Source: Janthinobacterium sp. SUN073
GTDB lineage: Bacteria; Pseudomonadota; Gammaproteobacteria; Burkholderiales; Burkholderiaceae_D
Length of the DNA: 64,000 nucleotides
Assembly: GCF_030397665.1 (NCBI RefSeq)
Contig: NZ_JAPUBT010000004.1
Location: 124,001 to 188,000, forward strand
Direction: 5' to 3'
Shown here: positions 46,855 through 55,470 of the stretch, piece after piece
Layout of the letters: the number at the start of each line of letters is the position of its first letter
How positions within the stretch are numbered: position 1 is the stretch's first letter
The notes under the pieces: generated by a model
Told to the model about the DNA's origin: nothing
The model's input: the letters and a program-made list of their open reading frames with translations, nothing else
Database searches by the model: none
Program-made: the position numbers and the translations under genes

Positions 46855-48033
46855 TTAAAAAAAGTGGCCGATGGCAAACGATGCCGCGTACGCTTCCGGC
46901 GCGCTGCCGTCCCACACCACGCCATCGCACAGGGTCGAGCTGCGCATGGGGGATTTTGGTACGGGCGTGGCCGTCATTTCCGCCGCCTGGCGGTACAGGT
47001 CGATGCGGTTGACTTGCCTTGCCACCGCCAGGTAGTCGGGTTCGTCGCGCAGCAAGCCCCAGCGCCGGTGCTGGGTCATGAACCACATGCCGTCGGACAG
47101 GCAGGGGAAATTCACCGCGCCCTCGGCGTAGAACTTCAAAGCGTGCGCCTCGTCCCAGGTCTTGCCCAGGCCATCCTGATAATGGCCGAGGATGCGCGGC
47201 GCCAGCATTTCCTGCGGTGTATTCAAGTAGGCGGGCTCGGCCAGGGTAGCCGCCATGGCCAGGCGGTTGGCATCGCTGGCGTCGATCCAGCGCCCCGCCT
47301 CGAGCACGGCGGCGATCAGGGCGCGGCAGCTGTTCGGATGCTGGCGCGCAAACGCGGCGCTGGTGCCCAGCACCTTGCCCGGATGGTCGGGCCAGATGGC
47401 ACCGCTGGTGGCGGCCGTCACGCCCACGCCATCGACGATGGCCTTGTAGCCCCACGGTTCACCCGCGCAAAAGCCATCCATCTGGCCCGCGCGCAAGGCC
47501 GCCACCATCTGCGATGGCGGCACCGTCATCACGCGCGCGTCGCGCAGAGGATCGATGCCATGCGCGGCCAGCCAGTATTGCAGCAGCATCGCGTGGTTGC
47601 CGGTCGGGAAAGTATGCGCAAACGCAAAGGGCCGCGCCGCGCCGCGCATGTAGCGCGCCAAGGTAGGGCCATCGTGGGCGCCCTCGCGCGCCAGCGCCGC
47701 AGACAAGGTGACGGCCTGGCCGCTGTGATTGAGATTCATCAGCACGGCCAAGTCGCGCTGCTGCCCGCCGATGCCCATCTGCACGCCATACACGAGACCG
47801 TACAACACGTGGGCCGCATCGAGTTCGCCGTTGTTCAACTTGTCGCGCACGCCGGCCCACGACATCTCCCGGCTCAGTTCGATCTTGATGCCGTATTTTT
47901 CATCCAGGCCCAACTTTGAGGCCATCACCAGCGAGGCGCAATCGGCCAGCGGCAGGTAGCCGATACGTATTGTCTGTTTTTCCGGATGCATGGAGCGCAT
48001 CACCTGGGCGCTTGCGCCCTTTCCCTCTGTCAT
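46855..48033 (-). CDS. nasS: NasS-like cytoplasmic nitrate sensor (NrtA/CmpA fold)
   Basis: A 392-residue protein of the NrtA/CmpA solute-binding fold without any signal peptide. It shows IRIGYLPLADCASLVMASKLGLDEKYG, FPTGNHAMLLQYWLAAHGIDP, MDGFCAGEPWGYKAIVDGVG and CLSDGMWFMTQHRRWGLL. Cytoplasmic members of this family (NasS) hold the RNA-binding antiterminator NasT until nitrate or nitrite binds. AAGGA lies 7 bases before the ATG at 48033; the 58 upstream codons are not credible. A nasT-like gene lies at 52457-53095 on the same strand, but an iron-uptake cassette intervenes. cobA follows after 14 bases. Confidence 0.85.
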   Translation of the reverse strand: MTEGKGASAQVMRSMHPEKQTIRIGYLPLADCASLVMASKLGLDEKYGIKIELSREMSWAGVRDKLNNGELDAAHVLYGLVYGVQMGIGGQQRDLAVLMNLNHSGQAVTLSAALAREGAHDGPTLARYMRGAARPFAFAHTFPTGNHAMLLQYWLAAHGIDPLRDARVMTVPPSQMVAALRAGQMDGFCAGEPWGYKAIVDGVGVTAATSGAIWPDHPGKVLGTSAAFARQHPNSCRALIAAVLEAGRWIDASDANRLAMAATLAEPAYLNTPQEMLAPRILGHYQDGLGKTWDEAHALKFYAEGAVNFPCLSDGMWFMTQHRRWGLLRDEPDYLAVARQVNRIDLYRQAAEMTATPVPKSPMRSSTLCDGVVWDGSAPEAYAASFAIGHFF

Positions 48034-48079
48034 ACCCACGTCCTTGCTTGACTTTGCGACATACCGCTGACCATTCCCT

Positions 48080-48115
48080 GCGCAAACCGCGCCTCTGTGC
48101 TTTAGCGAGCAAGAG
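48080..48115 (-). promoter_or_regulatory. Two adjacent hairpins in the nasS leader
   Basis: On the minus strand CTCT-TGCT closes a six-base loop with AGCA-AGAG (one bulged C; 48093-48115). It is followed at once by GCGC-GGTTT-GCGC (48080-48092). They lie 47-82 bases before the nasS ATG. Tandem hairpins are what ANTAR proteins such as NasT bind, but the loop bases differ from the consensus I remember (A at position 1, G at position 4). Confidence 0.35.
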
Positions 48116-48220
48116 CCGTGCCAGACGCGCGGGTTAAAACTGCACCAAAAACGTGCCGTGGCCGGCCGGAATGGATGGCCACGCCACGGCTTCATTGCAC
48201 AAAGCACCCTTCCTCGTTAA

Positions 48221-48239
48221 AATGAGAACAATTCCCATT
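48221..48239. promoter_or_regulatory. Fur box upstream of fecI
   Basis: The 19-base near-palindrome AATGAGAACAATTCCCATT matches the Fur box form AATGAGAAT-N-ATTCTCATT known in proteobacteria at most positions. It lies 39 bases before the fecI start, in the spacer shared with nasS, so iron-replete cells should repress the cassette. Confidence 0.75.
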
Positions 48240-48277
48240 TAGATTCAAGACCTCTCCATTCACGACCGTCACGCCCC

Positions 48278-48796
48278 ATGCCCGCCCCACTCCCCCTTTC
48301 CCACCACCCTGTCGGCACGCTCTACAGCGCACACCTCGGCTGGCTGAAAGGCTGGCTGCGCGCACGCCTGGGCAATATGGGCGATGTCGCCGACCTGGCG
48401 CACGACACCTTCGTGCGCCTGCTGGTCGACCGCAATGCGCAAGCCATCCGCGAACCGCGCAGCTACCTGGCGACCATCGCCGGCAGAGTCGTGGTCGATC
48501 ATTACCGCCGCCGCGCGCTGGAACAGGCTTACCTGGAAACCTTGGCGCAATGGCCGCAAGCACAGGAACTGTCGTGCGAGGCGCGCGTCATCGTGCTGGA
48601 AACCCTGCACGAGATCGATGCGCTGCTCGACGGCCTGGGCGCGAAAGTCAAGCAAGTCTTCATCCTGTCGCAATTCGAGGGCCTCAGCTATGCCTGCATT
48701 GCGCAGGAGCTCGGCATCAGCCTGCGCAGCGTGAACAACTACATGGCGAAGGCCGTGCTGCAGGTATGCCTGCTGCAAGCGGCGCTCGAAGCATGA
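48278..48796 (+). CDS. FecI-type ECF sigma factor
   Basis: A 172-residue extracytoplasmic-function sigma factor. Region 2 is WLRARLGNMGDVADLAHDTFVRLL (about residues 26-50), with SYLATIAGRVVVDHYRR. Region 4 has GLGAKVKQVFILSQFEGLSYACIAQELGISLRSVNNYMAKA near the C-terminus. It directs transcription of the neighbouring receptor once FecR relays that the receptor is loaded. The stop overlaps the fecR start by 4 bases (ATGA). A Fur box lies in its promoter region. Confidence 0.93.
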   Translation: MPAPLPLSHHPVGTLYSAHLGWLKGWLRARLGNMGDVADLAHDTFVRLLVDRNAQAIREPRSYLATIAGRVVVDHYRRRALEQAYLETLAQWPQAQELSCEARVIVLETLHEIDALLDGLGAKVKQVFILSQFEGLSYACIAQELGISLRSVNNYMAKAVLQVCLLQAALEA

Positions 48797-49797
48797 GCGC
48801 AGGCGGCCTGTCCGGCATGGAGTTGCGCGCACTGCGCGCGGCCGCCGTCTGGTATGCGCGCCTGTGCTCGGGCCACGTCACGCCGGAGGACCGGTTGCGC
48901 TGGCAACGCTGGCGCGACGCACACCCCGCCCACGGCGCCGCCTGGCAACGCATCGAAGCGATGCAGCGGCAACTGGGCAGCGTGCCCGGCGCCTTGGCCG
49001 CGCCAGCCTTGCAGGCTGCGGCGCAAACCGGGCTTGCGCAACTATCGCGCCGTGGCGTGCTGCGCGGCACCCTGGCCGTGCTGGGTGCCAGCGGCCTCGC
49101 ATGGCATGGCTGGCGCCAGCCCGCCGCGCGGGAATGGCGGCTGGCCATGCTGGCCGACTTCTCCACGGCAACGGGCGAACAGCGGCGCCTGATTTTGCCC
49201 GACGGCTCGCGCCTCGTGCTCAATACGGATAGCGCCGTGGACCTGGCCTATGACGAGGCGCAGCGCCGCCTGCTGTTGCGCAGGGGTGAAATTTTCATCG
49301 GCACGGTCGCCGATCCCCATCTGGCCGTCGGCTATGGCGCCCGGCCTTTCCTGGTAGATACGCCACATGGCCGCATCCGCGCGCTGGGTACGCGCTTCCT
49401 CGTGCGCAGCGATCATGCGGGCACGCTGGTCACCGTACTGGAAAAGGCCGTGGAAGTGCGCAGCGGACAGCAGCGCCCCATGCTGGTGCAAGCGGACCAG
49501 CAATTGCGCATTGGCACCGACGGCGGCATGCAAGGCCCCGCGCCGGCCGCATTCGGCGCAGGCGCGTGGCAAGACGGCAGTTTATTGGTTGATAACATGC
49601 CGCTGTCGCGCTTGCTGGCTGAACTGGGACGCTATCGTCGGGGCGTGCTGCAATGCGATCCGCGCGTGGCCGACCTGCGCATATCGGGCAACTTCCCGCT
49701 GGCAGATAGCGACCGCGCCCTGCAAGTGCTGGCCAACGGCTTCCCGCTGCACATCGTGATGCACACGCGTTTCTGGGTACGCGTGCTGCCCGCCTGA
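48793..49797 (+). CDS. FecR-type anti-sigma / sigma regulator
   Basis: A 334-residue inner-membrane protein that transmits the receptor signal to the FecI-type sigma factor. The N-terminal cytoplasmic domain has VWYARLCSGHVTPEDRLRWQRWRDAHP. One membrane segment lies near residues 90-105 (GVLRGTLAVLGASGLAWHGW). The periplasmic FecR domain includes QRRLILPDGSRLVLNTDSAVDLAYD, LLLRRGEIFIGTV and VDTPHGRIRALGTRFLVR. The ATG at 48793 overlaps the fecI stop; a longer frame upstream lies inside fecI and is not the start. The receptor gene follows after 94 bases. Confidence 0.93.
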   Translation: MSAGGLSGMELRALRAAAVWYARLCSGHVTPEDRLRWQRWRDAHPAHGAAWQRIEAMQRQLGSVPGALAAPALQAAAQTGLAQLSRRGVLRGTLAVLGASGLAWHGWRQPAAREWRLAMLADFSTATGEQRRLILPDGSRLVLNTDSAVDLAYDEAQRRLLLRRGEIFIGTVADPHLAVGYGARPFLVDTPHGRIRALGTRFLVRSDHAGTLVTVLEKAVEVRSGQQRPMLVQADQQLRIGTDGGMQGPAPAAFGAGAWQDGSLLVDNMPLSRLLAELGRYRRGVLQCDPRVADLRISGNFPLADSDRALQVLANGFPLHIVMHTRFWVRVLPA

Positions 49798-49891
49798 AAA
49801 ATATATTCCCAAAGCGTGCACTTTTTTTGCCGCTGATCCGACCTCCTTCCTGCAAGCGTCCTGAAAGACGCGTTAACCCTGAAGGAATTCC

Positions 49892-52414
49892 ATGACCGCC
49901 GCACCAAGTATCGCGCGCCGCACCGCCGTCGCCCACGCTGTACACACCGTCCTGCTGGCCATGCTGGCCACCGCGCCATTACTCACTCCAGCCGTCGCGT
50001 CTGCTGACGCCAGCAGCACCGCCCGCAACGTCGACATTCCCGCCGGGCCACTGGGCACCACCATCAGCCGCTATGCCAGCACGGCCGGTGTCGCCATCGC
50101 CTTCGATGCCACGCAGCTGGCCGGCCTGAGTTCGCCTGGCTTGCACGGCAACTACGCAGTCGACCAGGCTTATGCGCAATTGCTGCAAGGGAGCGGCTGG
50201 GAAGCGGAGCAACGCGGCGACGGCAATTATGTGTTGCGCAAGGCGGCTGCTGCGCCGCAGGCGACGGAAATCAGCATGCGTGAAATCCGCGTGACGGGCC
50301 GGCGCGACGGCGAGACAGAAGGCACGGCTTCGTATACCACGCCGGTCATTACCATAGGCAAGACGGCCCAATCCTTGCGCGAACACCCGCAAACAGTCTC
50401 CGTGCTGACGCGCCAGCGCCTCGACGACCAGAATATCAGCGATTTGAGCAAGGCAGCCGAACAAGCCGTTGGCATCACCGTACAGGACAATACTTTCCTG
50501 ATACAGAAGCTGTATGCGCGTGGCTTTGAAATCAGCAGCTACCAGCTCGATGGCGGTGCCCCCATGGATACCGGCTTTTCCGCCAGCATCGCGGCCGACC
50601 TGGCGGAATATGATCGCGTGGAAATCCTGCGCGGCGCGGCAGGTTTGCTGAACGGCACGGGCAATCCAGGCGGCGCAGTCAATCTCGTGCGCAAGATGCC
50701 TACTGCCGCGCCGCAGTTCAATGCCAGCGTAACGGCCAGCAGCTGGAACAATTACCGCAGTGACCTCGATGCTTCCGGCCCGCTGGCGTTCGACGGCAAG
50801 TTGCGCGGACGCGTCGTCGTCGCCTATGAAAACCGCAAATACTTCACGGCCATCCGCGCGACGGAAAAGCCGCTCATCTATGGCGTACTGGAAGCCGATA
50901 TCGCACCCGGTGCCATGCTGGCCATCGGCGCTCGCGAACAGCGCACGCATGACAGGGGAACCTGGCCGGGCTTGCCCCGCTATAGTACGGGCGCCGAGCT
51001 GCACTTGCCCCGCAACACGGGCGCCATGGCCAACTGGGCCGGCGTCGATTCCACCTCGAAAGAACTGTTTGCCAAGCTGACCTGGCGCCTGGCACAGCGC
51101 TGGACCCTGCGCGCGAATGCTGCGCAGATGCGCCAGGCCGGCGCGACGGACGACGGTTTCATCCAGGGCGCCATCGATCCGCAAACCATGACGGGCGGCC
51201 GCTGGCAAAGCGGCCACACGCAATACCATAACAAGCAACAACTGCTCGATATCAACATCAGCGGTGCCTTCGACTGGTTCGGCCGTACGCATGAAGTACT
51301 GGCCGGCATCGATGGCCAGAAAGTCACCAGTAGCTGGGTGGCCAGCTATCCGCTGGAAGGCAACGGCGCCCCGGGAGATTTATTTCACCCAGGCAACACC
51401 CCCTTTCCCAAACCGGTGTATGGTCCCGTTGAACGCGACTACGATCCCTGGGGCCAGACCCAGTATGGCGCCTACGCCACCTTACGCCTGGACGTGGCCG
51501 AAGGCAGCAAGCTGATCGCAGGCGCGCGGGTCAACCGCTACCGCTACCGCCAGCACTATCGCGAACTCGATACGGACACGGGCGTCTGGGACACTTCAGG
51601 TTTGACGCAATACGCGGAACCGACCAAGGTCACCCCCTTCATCGGCTTCGTGCACGATATCAATCACGAGTGGTCGGCCTATGCCAGCCACGCGCAAATA
51701 TTCAAGCCGCAAGCCGACTTCAAGGCTGGCCCCGCGCCGGGCACGGGCTTGCGCCCCATGCGCGGCGCAAATAGCGAACTGGGCCTGAAAGGGGAACTGT
51801 TGGGCGGCAAGCTCAATACGGCATTGGCCCTGTACCGCATCGTGCAGGATGGCCGGGCCGTCAACGATCCCCGCTATGAAGAACAGTCCGCCCTATTTTC
51901 CAGCAATTGCTGCTACCTGGCTTCCGGCAAGGTCGTCAGCCAGGGCGTGGAAATGGAAGTCAACGGTGAAGTGGCCGCTGGCGTGCAATTGTCCGGCGGC
52001 TATACCTACAACCACAACAGCAATGAAACGGACAAAGCCGTTTTCAGCACGATCACGCCCAGGCATGCGCTCAAGCTGTGGGGCAGCTGGCAATTGCCGG
52101 GTGCCGCTTCCGCCTGGAAACTCGGCGCCGGCGCAACCATGCAGAGCAAGCAATACGCGCAAGGCACGGCTGCCAGCTGGAATGCGGCCACAGGCAAGTT
52201 CAACGGCCCTGCCGTGCCATTCAACTATACACAGGCAAGCTATGCCGTCTGGAATGCCATGGCGCAATACCGCATCGACCGCCACTGGAGCGCCAGCGTC
52301 AATATCAATAATGTCTTCGACAAGACCTATTACCGCACCATGGGCCGCTCCAGTAATGGCAATTTCTATGGAGAACCACGCAACGCGGCGCTGATCTTGC
52401 GTGCCAGCTACTGA
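49892..52414 (+). CDS. TonB-dependent siderophore receptor with STN signalling domain
   Basis: An 840-residue outer-membrane receptor of the FpvA/FecA class. The signal peptide ends PAVASADA. The STN domain (about 45-120) is RNVDIPAGPLGTTISRYAS and continues to QLLQGSGWEAEQRGDGNYVL; it contacts FecR. The TonB-box region MREIRVTG follows. The plug has TAQSLREHPQTVSVLTRQRL and RVEILRGAAGLLNGTGNPGGAVNLVRK. A long beta-barrel follows, and the C-terminus is LILRASY. The ligand is probably a ferric siderophore, but which one is not evident. Siderophore synthesis genes are absent. Confidence 0.94.
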   Translation: MTAAPSIARRTAVAHAVHTVLLAMLATAPLLTPAVASADASSTARNVDIPAGPLGTTISRYASTAGVAIAFDATQLAGLSSPGLHGNYAVDQAYAQLLQGSGWEAEQRGDGNYVLRKAAAAPQATEISMREIRVTGRRDGETEGTASYTTPVITIGKTAQSLREHPQTVSVLTRQRLDDQNISDLSKAAEQAVGITVQDNTFLIQKLYARGFEISSYQLDGGAPMDTGFSASIAADLAEYDRVEILRGAAGLLNGTGNPGGAVNLVRKMPTAAPQFNASVTASSWNNYRSDLDASGPLAFDGKLRGRVVVAYENRKYFTAIRATEKPLIYGVLEADIAPGAMLAIGAREQRTHDRGTWPGLPRYSTGAELHLPRNTGAMANWAGVDSTSKELFAKLTWRLAQRWTLRANAAQMRQAGATDDGFIQGAIDPQTMTGGRWQSGHTQYHNKQQLLDINISGAFDWFGRTHEVLAGIDGQKVTSSWVASYPLEGNGAPGDLFHPGNTPFPKPVYGPVERDYDPWGQTQYGAYATLRLDVAEGSKLIAGARVNRYRYRQHYRELDTDTGVWDTSGLTQYAEPTKVTPFIGFVHDINHEWSAYASHAQIFKPQADFKAGPAPGTGLRPMRGANSELGLKGELLGGKLNTALALYRIVQDGRAVNDPRYEEQSALFSSNCCYLASGKVVSQGVEMEVNGEVAAGVQLSGGYTYNHNSNETDKAVFSTITPRHALKLWGSWQLPGAASAWKLGAGATMQSKQYAQGTAASWNAATGKFNGPAVPFNYTQASYAVWNAMAQYRIDRHWSASVNINNVFDKTYYRTMGRSSNGNFYGEPRNAALILRASY

Positions 52415-52430
52415 CAGGCAAGTACGCACT

Positions 52431-52453
52431 GATGTGGTGCATTGCACCACATC
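52431..52453. repeat. 23-base palindrome between the receptor and nasT genes
   Basis: GATGTGGTGCA and TGCACCACATC flank a single central T, giving a perfect 11-base inverted repeat. It lies between convergent stops at 52414 and 52457. No T-run follows on either strand, so a plain intrinsic terminator is unlikely. Confidence 0.85.
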
Positions 52454-52456
52454 GAC

Positions 52457-53095
52457 TCATCCCAGCAAGTCCTCCACGTCGAGGATGCGCTGGGCAATTT
52501 CCGCCAGTTTCAGCTTTTTATTCATCGCCATGCTGCGCAGCCGCTGGTAAGCCTGCTCTTCCGTCAAGCCCTGATGCGTCATCAGCAGGCCCTTGGCCCG
52601 TTCGATCACCTTGCGTTCCAGCAGCTTGTGCCGCGTGTCGAGCAATTCGGCGCGGAGTTTTTCTTCCTGGCGAAAGCGCGCCAGCGCCACATTCAGCACG
52701 GGCAAGATGCGCTCGGCCTGCAGGCCGGCGACGATGTAGGCGGAGACGCCGGCCGCCATGGCCGCGTCGATGCTGGCCGTGGCGCCGTCTTCGGTAAATA
52801 ATACGATGGGGCGGCGCTCGTCGCGTGTGGCGATGACGATGTGTTCGAGCACGTCGCGCGCGTCCGATTCGGCATCGATGATGATGAGGTCAGGCTGCAG
52901 TTGCGCGATGCGCTCGGGAAGGTAGAGGTCGGCTGGCAGCGAGGCGACGATGTCGAAACCAGATTCCAGCAAGCCGATGCGCAAGGCATTGCCGCGCAGC
53001 ACTTGGGCAGCCAATGCCGCGTCCGCATGCACGCCGTGCTCGACAATGGTGTTGACGACAACGATGCGCAAAGGCTGGGTACGGCTGGACGTCAT
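52457..53095 (-). CDS. nasT: NasT-like ANTAR response regulator / antiterminator
   Basis: A 212-residue protein with a receiver-like N-terminal domain (IVVVNTIVEHGVHADAALAA, DLIIIDAESDARDVLEHIVI) and a C-terminal ANTAR RNA-binding domain (LLERKVIERAKGLLMTHQGLTEEQAYQRLRSMAM). The usual Asp motif of the receiver is in an atypical context, as in known NasT proteins, which respond to NasS rather than to phosphorylation. NasT prevents termination in leaders of nitrate-assimilation operons. The ATG at 53095 is preferred to an upstream TTG; no ribosome site is clear. nasS lies beyond the iron cassette. Confidence 0.86.
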   Translation of the reverse strand: MTSSRTQPLRIVVVNTIVEHGVHADAALAAQVLRGNALRIGLLESGFDIVASLPADLYLPERIAQLQPDLIIIDAESDARDVLEHIVIATRDERRPIVLFTEDGATASIDAAMAAGVSAYIVAGLQAERILPVLNVALARFRQEEKLRAELLDTRHKLLERKVIERAKGLLMTHQGLTEEQAYQRLRSMAMNKKLKLAEIAQRILDVEDLLG

Positions 53096-53105
53096 GGGAG
53101 CAATC

Positions 53106-53133
53106 TGCAATGGCTAAATGATTAACCATTGCA
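53106..53133. promoter_or_regulatory. 28-base palindrome upstream of nasT
   Basis: TGCAATGG and CCATTGCA form perfect 8-base arms around a 12-base core that itself has TAA/TTA symmetry. It starts 11 bases upstream of the nasT ATG and ends 27 bases from the mmsA stop. It could be an operator for nasT, or the end of the inositol operon may be processed there. Confidence 0.5.
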
Positions 53134-53159
53134 GTAAGCAAGAAGCGAACCAGCGGGTT

Positions 53160-54659
53160 TTACTTCAGGGTCGGCATGGCAAATTCGGCGCCAGCAGCCG
53201 TCGAGGCTGGCCAGCGCTGCGTCACGGCCTTCTGCTTCGTGTAGAAACGCACCGATTCCGGGCCATGCGCGTGGTGGTCGCCGAACAGGCTGCGCTTCCA
53301 GCCGCCGAAGCTGTGGAAAGCCATCGGCACGGGAATCGGCACATTCACCCCGACCATCCCCACCTGCACCCGGTGCGTGTATTCGCGCGCCGTGTTGCCG
53401 TCGCGCGTGTAAATCGCCGTGCCGTTGCCGTATTCGTGGGCGTTGACCAGGTCCAGCGCCGTGGCGAAATCGGGTACGCGCACGATGCACAGGACAGGGC
53501 CGAAGATTTCCTCTTTATAGATGGTCATTTCAGGCGTGACATGGTCGAACAGGCTGCCGCCAAGGAAAAAGCCATTTTCATGGCCGGGCAGCACGAAACC
53601 GCGTCCATCACTGACCAGCTTGGCGCCTTCCCTGACGCCGGTGGCGATGTAGCCGGTAATTTTGTCCTTGTGCACCTGCGTCACCACGGGACCCATCTCG
53701 GCCTTCAAATCCATGCCTTGCGTGATTTTCAATGCGGCGATGCGCGGCACCAGCGCTTCCACCAATTGATCCGCGACATTGCCGACCGCTACGACGACGG
53801 AAATGGCCATGCAGCGCTCGCCCGCCGAACCGAAAGCGGCGCCCATCAGGGCATCGACCGTCTGCGGGATATCCGCGTCCGGCATGACGACCATGTGATT
53901 CTTGGCGCCACCCAGCGCTTGCACGCGCTTGCCCTGCGCGCAGCCGGTGGCGTAGATGGTTTCGGCGATCGGCGTGGAGCCGACAAAGCTGACGGCGCGC
54001 ACGTCCGGATGGTGCAGCAAGCCGTCGACGGCTTCCTTGTCGCCCTGCACCACGTTGAAGACGCCATCGGGCAAGCCCGCGTCCGTCAACAGCTGCGCCA
54101 GCAGCAGGCTGGCCGACGGGTCGCGCTCCGATGGTTTGAGTACGAACGTATTGCCGCAGGCAATCGCCATCGGGAACATCCACATCGGCACCATCACGGG
54201 GAAATTGAAGGGCGTGATGCCGACGCAGACACCGAGTGCCTGGCGGATCGACCAGGCATCGATGCCGCCGGCCACCTGCTCGCTGTATTCGCCCTTCATC
54301 ATCTGCGGAATGCCGCAGGCAAACTCCACCACTTCGATGCCGCGCGTCACTTCCCCTTTCGCATCCGTAAACACCTTGCCATGTTCGGCCGTGATCAGGG
54401 CAGCCAATTGATCCGCATGTTCTTCCAGCAATTCCTTGAACTTGAACATGACGCGTGCGCGGCGCAGGGGCGAGGTTTGCGACCAGGCGGGAAAGGCCGC
54501 GTGGGCGGCGGCCACGGCCGCGTTCAGCTCGGCAGCAGTCGCCAGCGACACCTTCGCCGTGACGGCGCCCGTGGCGGGATTGAAGACGTCGCTCGTGCGC
54601 TCGGAGCGCGAAGCCATGGGATTGCCACCAATAAAGTGGCCGATCATCGGGGTAGTCAT
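53160..54659 (-). CDS. mmsA: CoA-acylating methylmalonate-semialdehyde dehydrogenase
   Basis: A 499-residue aldehyde dehydrogenase that converts malonate or methylmalonate semialdehyde to acetyl-CoA or propionyl-CoA with NAD and CoA (IolA in inositol catabolism). Family marks are [38 protein letters not shown], the Gly-rich [10 protein letters not shown], the catalytic Cys in [11 protein letters not shown], and [17 protein letters not shown] lies 7 bases before the ATG. It is the last gene of the inositol operon, 13 bases after iolB, and provides the final step of the route. Confidence 0.95.
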   Translation of the reverse strand: MTTPMIGHFIGGNPMASRSERTSDVFNPATGAVTAKVSLATAAELNAAVAAAHAAFPAWSQTSPLRRARVMFKFKELLEEHADQLAALITAEHGKVFTDAKGEVTRGIEVVEFACGIPQMMKGEYSEQVAGGIDAWSIRQALGVCVGITPFNFPVMVPMWMFPMAIACGNTFVLKPSERDPSASLLLAQLLTDAGLPDGVFNVVQGDKEAVDGLLHHPDVRAVSFVGSTPIAETIYATGCAQGKRVQALGGAKNHMVVMPDADIPQTVDALMGAAFGSAGERCMAISVVVAVGNVADQLVEALVPRIAALKITQGMDLKAEMGPVVTQVHKDKITGYIATGVREGAKLVSDGRGFVLPGHENGFFLGGSLFDHVTPEMTIYKEEIFGPVLCIVRVPDFATALDLVNAHEYGNGTAIYTRDGNTAREYTHRVQVGMVGVNVPIPVPMAFHSFGGWKRSLFGDHHAHGPESVRFYTKQKAVTQRWPASTAAGAEFAMPTLK

Positions 54660-54672
54660 ATCTTGTCCTTGA

Positions 54673-55470
54673 TTATTTGGTATTCATCAGCCACTCATGG
54701 GCCGGGTCGTTTTTAAAGTGCCAGACCCGCTTGGGGCCGGCCATCACGTTCAGGTAATAGCCGTCATAGCCATACGGCACGGTGACGGGGTGGTAACCCC
54801 TGGGCACCATCACCACGTCGTGGTTTTCCACGGCCATGGCTTCGTCGATGGAACGGTCATCCGTGTAGACTCTTTGGTAGGCAAAGCCCTGCTCCGGGTT
54901 CAGACGGTGGTAATACGTTTCTTCCAGCGAACTTTCCAGCGGCACATTGTCGCTATCATGCTTGTGCGGCGGATAGCTGGACGAGTGGCCGGACGGCGTC
55001 ACCACTTCCACCACCAGCAAGCCATCGGCCTCGGCTGTCTGCGGCAGGATGTCGCACACATAGCGGGTATTCGCACCCTTGCCGCGCACGGAACGCGTCA
55101 TGCTCGATGGTTCGATCAGGCGCGCCGGGCGATGCGTGGTGGCCGGGGCGCTGCACAGGGCCACTTCGGCGGCGCTCACGGCCGTGATGCTGACCGTGGT
55201 TTCCAGCGGCACATACACGGCATACGGCGAGACGTCGTCAAACACGCTCTGGCGATTGCCGATGGCTTCCCAGCGCTGCTCGCCCGCCTGCACGGTGACC
55301 GTGCCCGTCAGCACGACGATGCACAGTTCGCGCTTGCCCGTCTGCAGGCTCAGCGATTCGCTGGCCGCCAGACGATGCGCGGCAAAGCCCACATGCGTCC
55401 AGCCGGCCGACTCGGGCGTGACTTCGACGATGGTCTGTCCCTGCCCCGCTTTCACCAGCAGCGGGCTCAT
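54673..55470 (-). CDS. iolB: 5-deoxy-glucuronate isomerase
   Basis: IolB isomerises 5-deoxy-D-glucuronate to 2-deoxy-5-keto-D-gluconate. The 265-residue protein is a double cupin of the KduI/IolB family. It shows [18 protein letters not shown] in the first half. The second half has metal-binding residues in [11 protein letters not shown] and [19 protein letters not shown], then [12 protein letters not shown] and [13 protein letters not shown], which is typical of IolB. Its start overlaps the iolE stop by 4 bases (ATGA). Confidence 0.95.
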   Translation of the reverse strand: MSPLLVKAGQGQTIVEVTPESAGWTHVGFAAHRLAASESLSLQTGKRELCIVVLTGTVTVQAGEQRWEAIGNRQSVFDDVSPYAVYVPLETTVSITAVSAAEVALCSAPATTHRPARLIEPSSMTRSVRGKGANTRYVCDILPQTAEADGLLVVEVVTPSGHSSSYPPHKHDSDNVPLESSLEETYYHRLNPEQGFAYQRVYTDDRSIDEAMAVENHDVVMVPRGYHPVTVPYGYDGYYLNVMAGPKRVWHFKNDPAHEWLMNTK

